Assembly (NCBI RefSeq): GCF_000735135.1
Contig: NZ_JPLZ01000006.1
Coordinates: 1,860,001 to 1,924,000, forward strand
Reading direction: 5' to 3'
Length of the DNA: 64,000 nucleotides
DNA from: Chryseobacterium sp. FH1
Lineage (GTDB): Bacteria; Bacteroidota; Bacteroidia; Flavobacteriales; Weeksellaceae
Positions 44,846 to 53,635 of this stretch are shown one piece after another (the first letter of the stretch is position 1; the number at the start of each line of letters is the position of its first letter). A model generated the notes under the pieces. That model was not told where the DNA came from. It ran no database searches and saw only the letters and a list, made by a program, of their open reading frames with translations. The position numbers were made by a program, and so were the translations under genes.

Positions 44846-45943
44846 CTATATAAAATAATTAACAGGATTTGTTTTCTTAGTCGTTTTTGCGATGGCAAAT
44901 ATAGTGAATTTTTTGGACAATATTTCAAATAATTGTTGAGTTACAAATTGTTCCGATTCAAAATGTCCGATATCGCAGATCAGCATTTTGTCTTCTGCCG
45001 AGAAAAAGTCGTGGTATTTCACATCGCCCGTGAGGTAAGCATCACATTTTGAAGACAATGCAGACTTGATTCCGCTTGCTCCACTTCCGCCCAAAACGCC
45101 AACTTTTCTAATTTTTTTATTAATTAAAGAACTGTGTCTTATGACTTTAAGGTCAAATTTCTCCTTTACAAATTGTAAGAAATCCTCCTCTCTCATTTCA
45201 CTTTCCAAATCTCCGAATCTTCCCAAACCAGTGTAATGATTTTCGTTCTCGAGAGAAATTAATTGATAAGCTACTTCTTCGTATGGATGATTTTGTTTCA
45301 TCGCTGAGAGAATTTGGTTTTTTTTGAAATCTTCGAAAATCACAGAGATTAAAACTTCGTCCGCATTTTCTCTTTCGTTATGATTTCCAGTTACCGGATT
45401 CGAACCTTCCAAAGGACGAAAAGTTCCGTTTCCATTAATTGAAAAACTGCATTCATCATAAAAACCGATATTTCCCGCACCAGCCTGGAACAGAGCATTT
45501 TTAAAATTCTCGGCCGAATCAACCGGAACATATACTTCCAATTTCTTCAATTGATTTTGTTTCGGCATCAATATTTTTTGATTCTTCAATCCAAGAACTT
45601 CGCAAATTTTATAATTGACACCAAAATAATCATTGTCAAAAGCCGTGTGAATTGCATAGATTGCAATTTTGTTTTCCAAAGCTTTCAAAATGGCTTTTTC
45701 AACATAATTCTTTCCAGTGATTGATTTCAAACCAGAAAAAATAATCGGATGAAAACAAACCACGAGATTGAAATTCTTTTCAATAGATTCATCAATCACC
45801 GATTCCAAAGCGTCGTGAGCAACCAGAATTCCTGAGATTTCCCTATCTGGATTTCCACAAAGCAAACCAACATTATCAAAATTCTCAGCTTGTTTTATCG
45901 GAATCAATTTCTCAAACTCCTTTATAAATTCATTGATTTTCAT
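44846..45943 (-). CDS. Nif3-like dinuclear metal-centre protein (DUF34)
   Basis: 365 residues, the long form with an inserted YqfO/CutA-like domain (about 130-240; KKLEVYVPVDSAENFKNALF, HPYEEVAYQLISLEN). Metal residues lie in VVCFHPIIFSG (His65; the preceding residue is Phe, not the second His of many members), IHTAFDN and IGHFESEQF. Proposed metal insertase or hydrolase; role unsettled. Two bases upstream of the coiled-coil gene and 12 bases downstream of the RES toxin. Confidence 0.88.
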   Translation of the reverse strand: MKINEFIKEFEKLIPIKQAENFDNVGLLCGNPDREISGILVAHDALESVIDESIEKNFNLVVCFHPIIFSGLKSITGKNYVEKAILKALENKIAIYAIHTAFDNDYFGVNYKICEVLGLKNQKILMPKQNQLKKLEVYVPVDSAENFKNALFQAGAGNIGFYDECSFSINGNGTFRPLEGSNPVTGNHNERENADEVLISVIFEDFKKNQILSAMKQNHPYEEVAYQLISLENENHYTGLGRFGDLESEMREEDFLQFVKEKFDLKVIRHSSLINKKIRKVGVLGGSGASGIKSALSSKCDAYLTGDVKYHDFFSAEDKMLICDIGHFESEQFVTQQLFEILSKKFTIFAIAKTTKKTNPVNYFI

Positions 45944-45955
45944 TAATTAAATATT

Positions 45956-46408
45956 TTATCTGATAAACAATCTATCATCAAAAGTAAACTTTTCAATTTT
46001 TTTGATTTTGACATCTTTAAAATTGCCATTTCGAGGATTAATAATATAATTAAATTCCCCTTGAACCGCCGCGGACGGAACTTTCATTGCCAAAAATTTA
46101 TTTTCCTTGAGAAATTTGTCACCCATCTTTTGAGTAGCGTCCAGATGTGGAAAAGTATTCCAGTCTTTTGGAAACCTTTTTGGCTCAAAAAACTCAATAT
46201 CTGGAATCTCAATATGGACCAATCGATAATCTTTTGGAATGATTCCAAGCGGAATGTGAACGGCAATTTCAGTAACGCAAAGTGCTATAGATTGTCCTGT
46301 GTACAATGTTGCGTTTCCCTTGCTATTCCATCGTCCACCAGCTATTTCTGCGCCTTTTCCAGAAAGGTCATTAGCGTAGATTTCTTTTGAAAGCCTGTAA
46401 ACAACCAT
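45956..46408 (-). CDS. RES-domain toxin (second RES-Xre pair)
   Basis: 150 residues from ATG 46408 (an in-frame TTG lies one codon upstream). Arg26 (GGRWNSKG), Tyr36 (TLYTGQS), Glu47 (CVTEIAVH) and Ser112 (MKVPSAAV) reproduce the RES catalytic set with the same spacing as the first pair. Otherwise the two toxins are quite different in sequence, so this is not a recent duplication. It lies 6 bases after its antitoxin and 12 before the nif3-like gene. Confidence 0.9.
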   Translation of the reverse strand: MVVYRLSKEIYANDLSGKGAEIAGGRWNSKGNATLYTGQSIALCVTEIAVHIPLGIIPKDYRLVHIEIPDIEFFEPKRFPKDWNTFPHLDATQKMGDKFLKENKFLAMKVPSAAVQGEFNYIINPRNGNFKDVKIKKIEKFTFDDRLFIR

Positions 46409-46414
46409 CAAGGA

Positions 46415-46870
46415 TTACGCTAAAATACCGTGCTCCAATCTTGTAAGCTCATCCATTAGAAGAGAGATTCCAAAGTTGCTACCAATCAGGTCTTGTGGTT
46501 TTGTTTTGCCTAAAGCCAGGTTTTCTGCTTGCAACCAAATCAAAAAGTAGTCTGATGAACCAAAAACCTCCTCGCCTCTTTTGTAGAGCATTTCTATTTG
46601 CAATATCTTCTCAGATTGCAATGTGTCAAAGGTTTTTTCTTCTTTTTGGTAACGGGATAATGTCTTACCAGAGATATGAAGAAACCCAGCCCACTCTTGA
46701 AAACTGAAAGGGAACTTTTTCACAAGATTATCAAAAAGTTTGAAAGAAATACCACGTTCTGCAATTTCTATCATTCTTAGAATACCGCCATCATCAAAAT
46801 TGTGATAGCCATATACGGCTACTGGTTCTGCAACTTTGTTTGTCGGGTCTGCTGTTTTGTATTTTTTCAT
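46415..46870 (-). CDS. Xre/ParS-type antitoxin (second RES-Xre pair)
   Basis: 151 residues. Helix-turn-helix in FSFQEWAGFLHISGKTLSRY, then a DUF2384-like C-terminal part (LYKRGEEVFGSSDYFLIWL, GISLLMDELTRLEHGILA). It ends like the first antitoxin with a hydrophobic-acidic tail that should fill the toxin site. Expected autorepressor through the two dyads just upstream. Confidence 0.88.
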   Translation of the reverse strand: MKKYKTADPTNKVAEPVAVYGYHNFDDGGILRMIEIAERGISFKLFDNLVKKFPFSFQEWAGFLHISGKTLSRYQKEEKTFDTLQSEKILQIEMLYKRGEEVFGSSDYFLIWLQAENLALGKTKPQDLIGSNFGISLLMDELTRLEHGILA

Positions 46871-46889
46871 TGTCTCGTATTTTCTCTCA

Positions 46890-46929
46890 CAAAGCTACGA
46901 CTTTTGTCCAAATAAAAAAGACTTTTGTC
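46890..46929 (-). promoter_or_regulatory. Promoter and operator of the second RES-Xre pair
   Basis: -7 box TAGCTTTG on the minus strand (46890-46897). Upstream are two perfect dyads GAC-TTTT-GTC at 46899-46908 and 46920-46929, exactly 21 bases apart. The arrangement (two sites, two helix turns apart, touching the -7 box) mirrors the first RES-Xre pair. Confidence 0.6.
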
Positions 46930-46989
46930 TATTATTTTTATTTTCTTATATATATTTTTTACATTACCTTCATTCTTTAATTTGATGTA

Positions 46990-47817
46990 ATGAAAATAAA
47001 ACCAGAGTTCGATCTGATTCCGGAAGATGGATGGCGAAAGAAGATTTATGAAACCGTTTATCTGTCTCACACAAAAGCTGGAAAGATCTTTGACATTTGT
47101 TTGTTGTTTCTAATTCTCGTCAGTACTGCCTTGTTGATGGTGGAAACGATTCCTATTTTTAGATTAGAATATTATAAGGAGTTTTATTACGCAGAATTTT
47201 TCATTACAATCATATTTACAATCGAATATATTCTAAGGATTATTTGTGTGAAAGATAGAGAGGAGTATATTTTCAGCCCGTTAGGTGTGATAGATTTCCT
47301 GTCAATTATTCCTTTTTACATCAGTTTGTTTTTTCCAATTTGGCATTTTGTTGCGATTATCAGGATGTTGAGAATGTTGAGGATTTTCAGGATCTTCAAC
47401 CTTGCGGATTATATGCACGATGGGCGCTTTATTGTTTCTGCTTTGAGACAAAGTTCACGAAAGATTTATATTTTCTTACTGTTTATGGTGATTTTCATTA
47501 TAATGATTGGATCATTGATGTATTTGATAGAAGATGGAAAAAATGGATTCAGCAGTATTCCACAAAGTGTTTATTGGGCGGTTGTCACTATAACCACTGT
47601 TGGATATGGCGATATTTCTCCGGCAACGCCAATTGGTAAAATGCTCTCAATTGTCGTTATGCTTTGTGGTTACAGTATCATTGCGGTTCCGACGGGAATT
47701 GTGACTTCAGAATTCAGAAAGCAAAAGAAGAATAGCTTCAGTTGCAACAGATGTGGCAACGATGACAATGATGAAAACGCACGTTTCTGTAAAATCTGTG
47801 GAGAGAAAATAATTTAA
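46990..47817 (+). CDS. Voltage-gated potassium-type ion channel with zinc-ribbon tail
   Basis: 275 residues, six membrane helices. The S4 segment has arginines every third residue (Arg125, 128, 131, 134 in RMLRMLRIFRIF) and the selectivity filter is TVGYGD (Gly205-Tyr206-Gly207-Asp208). The C-terminus carries a small double CxxC unit (CNRCGNDD and FCKICG), a zinc-ribbon-like knuckle. Inner-membrane K+ channel subunit, tetramer by family. It diverges from the second RES-Xre pair. Confidence 0.92.
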   Translation: MKIKPEFDLIPEDGWRKKIYETVYLSHTKAGKIFDICLLFLILVSTALLMVETIPIFRLEYYKEFYYAEFFITIIFTIEYILRIICVKDREEYIFSPLGVIDFLSIIPFYISLFFPIWHFVAIIRMLRMLRIFRIFNLADYMHDGRFIVSALRQSSRKIYIFLLFMVIFIIMIGSLMYLIEDGKNGFSSIPQSVYWAVVTITTVGYGDISPATPIGKMLSIVVMLCGYSIIAVPTGIVTSEFRKQKKNSFSCNRCGNDDNDENARFCKICGEKII

Positions 47818-47922
47818 AAATAATTAACATTGATTACCAAATAATTATAAATAAACAATTAAATTTGATTAATAGGAACTAAATTCGCAATATTGTTATA
47901 AGAACTATTTAAACAAATCTCT

Positions 47923-48720
47923 ATGAAACACCTCTATTTCATACCTTGGATCATCCTAATTAATTGTTTAAGCAGTTGTTCTTCAAGTGCATCGATTTCC
48001 GATAATCAGCAAACTAATGAAATCCTCAAGGTAAAAAGTCATACTTATAAAACTGTGAATTTTCCAACATCCGATGGATTAAATGTCTACGCAGATTATT
48101 ACTCAAATAGAAGAAAAAATCCATTAATCATACTTTATCATCAAGCTGGATTTAGCCGGGGCGAATTTAGAAATATAGCTCCAAGATTAGTAGATTTAGG
48201 GTTCAATGTTATAGCTGTTGATCTTCGTTCTGGAGATATGCTGAATCAAGTCACAAATCTTACAAACAAAGAAGCCTTAAAACTTGGTAAATCTACCGCT
48301 TTCGAAGACGTGATTCCTGATTTGGAAGCATCTTTTGATTACGCTAAAAATAAAATCAAATCAAGAAAAATAATCTATTGGGGAAGTTCATATTCTGCAT
48401 CTTTAGGATTTTATATGGCTTCGAAAAATCCAAAAGATTACAAGGCGATCATCGCCTACTCGCCGGGAGAATATTTCAAGATTGAAAACAAAAATATTTC
48501 AGACTTTGCGAAGGATGTTCAAATCCCGGTCTATACTTCTTCAGCCAGAAATGAGGAATCAAAATGGAAACCGATTTTCAATTCTGTGAAATCGAAAAAG
48601 CAATTTTATCTCCCTTCAAAAACCAAAGGACATCACGGAACTATTGCGCTTTCTTCTTTCCACGACGATGCTGAGGAAAACTGGCAGGCAATCATTCCTT
48701 TTTTGAAAACATTGCTGTAA
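47923..48720 (+). CDS. Alpha/beta-hydrolase lipoprotein
   Basis: 265 residues. Signal with lipobox LSSC, acceptor Cys19. Oxyanion region ILYHQAGFSRGEF, nucleophile Ser156 in YWGSSYSAS (GxSxS, not GxSxG), acid in the VQIPVYTSSARNEE region and catalytic His in TKGHHGTIALSS (about 245). Dienelactone hydrolase/esterase-like; substrate unknown. Periplasmic or surface. Its last 29 bases overlap the end of the convergent patatin gene. Confidence 0.78.
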   Translation: MKHLYFIPWIILINCLSSCSSSASISDNQQTNEILKVKSHTYKTVNFPTSDGLNVYADYYSNRRKNPLIILYHQAGFSRGEFRNIAPRLVDLGFNVIAVDLRSGDMLNQVTNLTNKEALKLGKSTAFEDVIPDLEASFDYAKNKIKSRKIIYWGSSYSASLGFYMASKNPKDYKAIIAYSPGEYFKIENKNISDFAKDVQIPVYTSSARNEESKWKPIFNSVKSKKQFYLPSKTKGHHGTIALSSFHDDAEENWQAIIPFLKTLL

Positions 48721-49495
48721 ATTCTTCCTCATTATCAAGAAAAGTTCGTTTGGCTTCCTCGTAACCGATATTGAAAATCTCCTCCATATTCTGAGGTTTC
48801 CTTTCGAAGATTCCATATTTCGACAACTTTTTGGAAGTGATAAACCAATCGCAATAAGCGAATTTGAAAATCTCTGTTCGATGCGACGCTAGTTCGTAAG
48901 CTCTTGTGGTAACCGCTTTTATTGTTCTAAGATCTTGCGCTTCCACATCTTGAGGTGGCGTCACGTAAACACCAATCATTTTGTCGCATTCATTATTAAT
49001 AATATCTGCAGGAAAGTTATTGAGCACACCTCCATCGCTGTACATCTCTTCTCCGATAAAATAAGGTGTGGAAATACCGGGAATGCAGGACGAAGCAATA
49101 ATCGCATCGACAACTTTGTAATGTTTTTCAAAAACTTTTTGTTGCCCTGTTATCAATTCCGTCGCTACGATTCTGACATCTTTTTTCAATTCTCCAATCG
49201 TCATATCTTGGAAAATAGGTGTCAAATACATTGTGAAAATGGCTGACGAAACAAATCCCGGCTGATTGAACGTAAAATGTTTCCAATTGAAAAAATAAAT
49301 CGACTGGAAAAAATCCAAAATTTCCTCCGGTGATTTTCCAACGGCGTACAAAGAACCAACGATGGAACCTGCGCTACAGCAAGAGAGAATGTCTGGTTCA
49401 ATGTTTTTCTCATTTAGAAATTTTAAAACACCTGCGTGAGCCAATCCACGCGTTCCACCTCCGGATAAAACCAATCCTATCTTCGAATTTTCCAT
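48692..49495 (-). CDS. Patatin-like phospholipase
   Basis: 267 residues. The oxyanion loop LSGGGTRGLAHAG is intact, catalytic Ser41 lies in SCCSAGSIVG and Asp154 in YSDGGVLNN. The nucleophile elbow reads CCSAG, so the first Gly of GxSxG is Cys. Such enzymes are lipid acyl hydrolases (RssA-like); no signal peptide, so cytoplasmic or membrane-associated. Convergent overlap of 29 bases with the hydrolase gene. Confidence 0.85.
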   Translation of the reverse strand: MENSKIGLVLSGGGTRGLAHAGVLKFLNEKNIEPDILSCCSAGSIVGSLYAVGKSPEEILDFFQSIYFFNWKHFTFNQPGFVSSAIFTMYLTPIFQDMTIGELKKDVRIVATELITGQQKVFEKHYKVVDAIIASSCIPGISTPYFIGEEMYSDGGVLNNFPADIINNECDKMIGVYVTPPQDVEAQDLRTIKAVTTRAYELASHRTEIFKFAYCDWFITSKKLSKYGIFERKPQNMEEIFNIGYEEAKRTFLDNEEEFTAMFSKKE

Positions 49496-49505
49496 TAAGT
49501 AAAAT

Positions 49506-49537
49506 TAAAAAAACCGCAGAAAAATCTGCGGTTTTTA
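49506..49537 (-). terminator. Terminator after lpdA
   Basis: AAAAACCGCAGA - AAAA - TCTGCGGTTTTT, a 12-bp perfect stem with A/T runs on both sides. Confidence 0.9.
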
Positions 49538-49561
49538 TATATGAATATTATGTTATTCTTA

Positions 49562-50953
49562 TTAAATGTGAATCACCTCACCGTAAGCAGCTGCTACAGC
49601 TTCCATCACAGCTTCAGAGATAGTTGGGTGCGGGTGGATAGATTTAAGAACTTCGTGTCCTGTCGTTTCTAATTTTCTCGCAACCACAGCTTCAGCAATC
49701 ATATCGGTAACGCCGTCACCAACCATATGACAACCAAGCCACTCACCGTATTTAGCATCAAAAATAACTTTGATAAATCCATCAACATCGCCGTTAGCCG
49801 TAGCTTTTCCAGATGCTGAGAATGGGAATTTACCAACTTTGATTTCGTAACCTTTTTCTTTCGCTTGTTTTTCAGTCAAACCAACAGAAGCAATTTCTGG
49901 GTGACAGTAAGTACAACCCGGGATATTTCCATAATCAATCGCTTCTACGTGAAGACCTTTGATTTTCTCAACACAAGTGATTCCCTCTGCAGAAGCCACG
50001 TGAGCCAAAGCCTGAGTTGGGATGATATCACCAATCGCGTAATATCCTGGAACAGAAGTTTCGTACCATTCGTTAACCAGAACTTTTCCTTTTTCAGTTT
50101 TAATTCCTACTGCTTCAAGTCCAATTCCTTCAACGTTTGAAGCAATTCCAACCGCGGAAAGCAAGATATTAGCTTCCAAAGTAATATTTCCAGTAGCTGT
50201 TTTCACGCTAGCTTTTACGCCGTTTCCAGAAGTATCCACAGATTCTACAGAAGCGTTGGTCATAATTTCAATCCCTGATTTTTTAAGAGATTTCTCCACG
50301 TGTTTTGAAACTTCTTCATCCTCCAAAGGAACGATGTTTGGCAAGAATTCTACAACAGTCACCTTGGTTCCCATTGCGTTATAAAAATCAGCAAACTCAA
50401 TTCCTATAGCGCCAGAACCTACAACAATCATAGATTTTGGTTGCTCAGGAAGAGACAATGCTTGTCTGTATCCGATTACTTTTTTACCATCTTGAGGAAG
50501 GTTTGGCAATTCTCTGGAACGTGCGCCAGTTGCGATAATGATGTTGGTTCCGGAATATTCAGTTGATTTTCCTTCAGCATCTACAACGGTCACTTTTTTA
50601 CCAGCTTTCACAGTGGCAGTTCCCATAATGACATCGATTTTGTTTTTCTTCATCAAGAAAGAAATTCCACCGCTCATTTTGGAAGCCACGCCTCTACTTC
50701 TTTGGATAACTTTTGAAAAATCGAAGCCTGGATTTTCCACTTTGTTAAGACCATAGTCTTCTGCGTGCTTCAGATAATTGAAAACGTGAGCAGATTTCAA
50801 CAACGCTTTTGTTGGGATACAACCCCAGTTGAGGCAGATTCCGCCAAGATTTTCTTTTTCGATGATGGCTGTTTTGAAACCCAATTGAGAAGCTCTGATT
50901 GCAGTCACATAACCGCCAGGTCCACTTCCAATAACAATAATATCGTAATTCAT
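49562..50953 (-). CDS. lpdA: Dihydrolipoyl dehydrogenase
   Basis: 463 residues. FAD site VIGSGPGGYVTAIRA, redox disulfide Cys40-Cys45 in GGICLNWGCIPTKA, NAD site MIVVGSGAIGIEFADFYNAM, and the C-terminal His-Glu in SIHPHPTISEAVMEA. It reoxidises lipoamide of 2-oxoacid dehydrogenase complexes and the glycine cleavage system. It is monocistronic with its own terminator; the fused E1 at 58115 is a possible complex partner. Confidence 0.95.
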   Translation of the reverse strand: MNYDIIVIGSGPGGYVTAIRASQLGFKTAIIEKENLGGICLNWGCIPTKALLKSAHVFNYLKHAEDYGLNKVENPGFDFSKVIQRSRGVASKMSGGISFLMKKNKIDVIMGTATVKAGKKVTVVDAEGKSTEYSGTNIIIATGARSRELPNLPQDGKKVIGYRQALSLPEQPKSMIVVGSGAIGIEFADFYNAMGTKVTVVEFLPNIVPLEDEEVSKHVEKSLKKSGIEIMTNASVESVDTSGNGVKASVKTATGNITLEANILLSAVGIASNVEGIGLEAVGIKTEKGKVLVNEWYETSVPGYYAIGDIIPTQALAHVASAEGITCVEKIKGLHVEAIDYGNIPGCTYCHPEIASVGLTEKQAKEKGYEIKVGKFPFSASGKATANGDVDGFIKVIFDAKYGEWLGCHMVGDGVTDMIAEAVVARKLETTGHEVLKSIHPHPTISEAVMEAVAAAYGEVIHI

Positions 50954-51008
50954 TGTGATTAAAAAATTTTAGCGAATTTACGGAAAATTATTGAAAGCAT
51001 AATATGAC

Positions 51009-51037
51009 AAAAAGCAACTCTTGGAGTTGCTTTTCAA
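51009..51037 (-). terminator. Terminator after the VWA/plug gene
   Basis: AAAAGCAACTC (51010-51020) and GAGTTGCTTTT (51024-51034) form an 11-bp stem with loop TTG. Confidence 0.87.
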
Positions 51038-51056
51038 AAATTTAATATTGAGAAGT

Positions 51057-53624
51057 TTACTTTATCTGCTTGTAGCTTTCAATCAGTCGGATAAATTCTG
51101 AACGGTAACCATCTTCATCGTTGGATTTTCCTTGTTTCGCAAAATTGATGATTTTATCGAGGTCTTTGTCTTTGATGAATTCCGATTGTCTTAAAACCAA
51201 ACCAAACCAAGCCACAGACGATGCAAATTTGAAATCTGACGAAGCATTATTCAATTGATTTTTAGAATCTTTGATGGTCTGAATTAATTCTTTACTTACA
51301 TCTTCATCCGGATTTTTGTAGCGGAATTTCACTGTTGCCAATTCGTCTCCAAATTCGTTTTTAGAATCACTCTTAGAATATTTCAAATCAACATCTTGCG
51401 GACTGAATTCAGAATCTGAACCAACTGGAATGACTTCATAAATCGCTGTCACCGTATGACCAATTCCCAATTCTCCAGCATCGATTTTGTCATTTTTAAA
51501 ATCTTCATTTTTTAATTTCCTATTTTCATAACCAATTAATCGATAAGATTTTACGAACTTCGGATTAAACTCGATTTGAATCTTTACATCTTTCGCAATC
51601 GCATACATACTTCCGGCAAATTCTTTCCCAAGAAATTTATTCGATTCCTGCATATTATCAATGTAAGCGTAATTTCCGTTGCCTTTGTCAGCCAGCATTT
51701 CCAGACGATTGTCTTTGTAATTTCCCATTCCGAAACCAAGACAAGTGAGATAAATTCCAGATTTTCTCTTCTCCTCAATCAATTTTTGAAGTTCAGAATT
51801 ATCGGAAACACCAACATTGAAATCGCCATCTGTCGCCAAAATCACACGGTTGTTTCCTTTTTTAACTAAGTTTTCCTGCGCTAATTTATAAGCCAATTCA
51901 ATTCCTTGACCGCCGGCTGTACTTCCGCCAGCGCTTAGATTTTCCAAAGCTGTCAGGATTTTCTCTTTATTTTTAGCAGACGTCGGCTCCAAAACTACGC
52001 CTGCACTTCCTGCATAAGTGACGATTGCGACCTTGTCCTGCGGACGCAATTTTTCCAACAAGATTTTGAATGAAGTTTTCAGCAACGGCAATTTATTCTG
52101 CTCATTCATAGAACCGGAAACATCAATTAGGAAAACCAAATTGGAAGCTGGTAATTCTTTATCATTCAAAGTTTTACCTTGCAAACCGATTTTCAACAGC
52201 TTATGTTTTGGATTCCAAGACGAATCGTTGTATTCCGTATTGATGGAAAATGGCTGATTGCTTTTTGGCTGAGGATAATCGTACTTGAAATAATTAATCA
52301 TTTCCTCGATTCTTACGGCATTTTTATCCACTTTCTGTCCGTTGTTTATCATTCGTCGAACATTGGAATATGACGCATTATCTACATCAATTGAAAATGT
52401 CGAAAGTGGATTGGCTTTTGCGGATTCGAATTGATTTTCCTTCCATTCATCGTAAGATTCTTGATTTTGAACAGGTTGTGGATTATTAAGCAAATCAATT
52501 TCTTTTTTGGACAAACCTTTAGTTTTTATGACAACTATTCCATTTGCTCCCCTAGTTCCATAAAGTGCAGTGGCAGAAGCATCTTTCAGAATTTCCAACT
52601 TATCAATTTTATTAGGATTGATATTACCTAAATCCGCATTCTCATAAGGAATTCCATCAATAACATATAAGGGTTGATTGTTTGAAGTTAAAGAACCAAT
52701 TCCACGAATTGTTATATTATTTTGATTCTGAAGCTTGATTTTCGGGGCTGTCATATAATAATCGCTAGAAGAAATGTTTGGAGAATTATAATAAGGATTT
52801 CCATATGCCCCAGAAATTATTTTTGGAGAACTGCCCGGAACTCCTTTATCTGTTAAGATTTGAACACCTGCAACTTGCCCTTGTAAAGCATTAAGAACAT
52901 TCGCATTTGGACGATTCTCAATTTGATTTGAAGAAATTTGGTTAATAGAACTACTAAGCTCTTTCTTTTTTGCTTTTCCATAACCAACAACTACAACGCT
53001 TTCAATATCTTTCTGACTTTGCTGAGATGCCATATTATCTATCATTTCTTGCTCAACTTTAATTCTTTTATTATCAACAATTGATTTAGGCTCAGCTTTG
53101 ATTTCATTAACTTCATACTGAACTGTCGGAGCAATTGCATCAGCCCCAGGAGAAGAATTTTGATAAATCATTGGCGGAGCAACAATCGCACTTGGAGCTA
53201 TTGGAGCTGATGTAGAAATTCCATCTTCCGTTCTTACAATATGGTAAGCAATAATCTCTTTTGCATCCGTAGGTTTAATAGGAGTTTTTGACAAATTCTC
53301 TTCAAAAGTTGTATTAATTTCCTCAACTTTTTTCGGCGTTTCTATTTGATTAGGATTGATAGGTTTTCCGTAATCGTTTGATGCGATTTGAGGTTCAATT
53401 TTCAAATCTTTATCATTCACAAAATATAATACGCCAAAGGTCAAAGCCAAACCAGCAACCATTCCGTAAGGCAACCAAAGTGGAATGATTCTTTTCTTTT
53501 GTTCTTTTTTATCTAATTTTTCTTCAACGTTTTGCCACACTTTTTCGAAATTTGGGAAAGTTGGTTTTTCTTCCGCTGATTTTCCGGCTTCGCTGAACAT
53601 TTTATCGATATCTTGATTTTCCAT
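51057..53624 (-). CDS. Membrane VWA (YfbK-like) protein with embedded SusC-type TonB plug domain
   Basis: 855 residues. A cytoplasmic acidic N-terminus (1-45) is followed by one membrane helix (about 50-70) and a Pro/Asn linker. Residues about 205-370 form a SusC-like plug: VVVVGYGKAKKKELSSSI, NVLNALQGQVAGVQI, ITIRGIGSLTSNNQPLYVID and LYGTRGANGIVVIKTKG. No beta-barrel follows. Instead come the YfbK N-terminal domain (about 405-455; STFSIDVDNASYSNVRRM), a VWA domain with intact MIDAS (DVSGS 501-505, Thr569, Asp599 in ATDGDFN) and a DUF3520-like C-terminus. It starts 11 bases after an ECF sigma gene, so the N-terminal tail may be an anti-sigma segment (inference). Confidence 0.85.
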   Translation of the reverse strand: MENQDIDKMFSEAGKSAEEKPTFPNFEKVWQNVEEKLDKKEQKKRIIPLWLPYGMVAGLALTFGVLYFVNDKDLKIEPQIASNDYGKPINPNQIETPKKVEEINTTFEENLSKTPIKPTDAKEIIAYHIVRTEDGISTSAPIAPSAIVAPPMIYQNSSPGADAIAPTVQYEVNEIKAEPKSIVDNKRIKVEQEMIDNMASQQSQKDIESVVVVGYGKAKKKELSSSINQISSNQIENRPNANVLNALQGQVAGVQILTDKGVPGSSPKIISGAYGNPYYNSPNISSSDYYMTAPKIKLQNQNNITIRGIGSLTSNNQPLYVIDGIPYENADLGNINPNKIDKLEILKDASATALYGTRGANGIVVIKTKGLSKKEIDLLNNPQPVQNQESYDEWKENQFESAKANPLSTFSIDVDNASYSNVRRMINNGQKVDKNAVRIEEMINYFKYDYPQPKSNQPFSINTEYNDSSWNPKHKLLKIGLQGKTLNDKELPASNLVFLIDVSGSMNEQNKLPLLKTSFKILLEKLRPQDKVAIVTYAGSAGVVLEPTSAKNKEKILTALENLSAGGSTAGGQGIELAYKLAQENLVKKGNNRVILATDGDFNVGVSDNSELQKLIEEKRKSGIYLTCLGFGMGNYKDNRLEMLADKGNGNYAYIDNMQESNKFLGKEFAGSMYAIAKDVKIQIEFNPKFVKSYRLIGYENRKLKNEDFKNDKIDAGELGIGHTVTAIYEVIPVGSDSEFSPQDVDLKYSKSDSKNEFGDELATVKFRYKNPDEDVSKELIQTIKDSKNQLNNASSDFKFASSVAWFGLVLRQSEFIKDKDLDKIINFAKQGKSNDEDGYRSEFIRLIESYKQIK

Positions 53625-53635
53625 TTTTTTAAACT

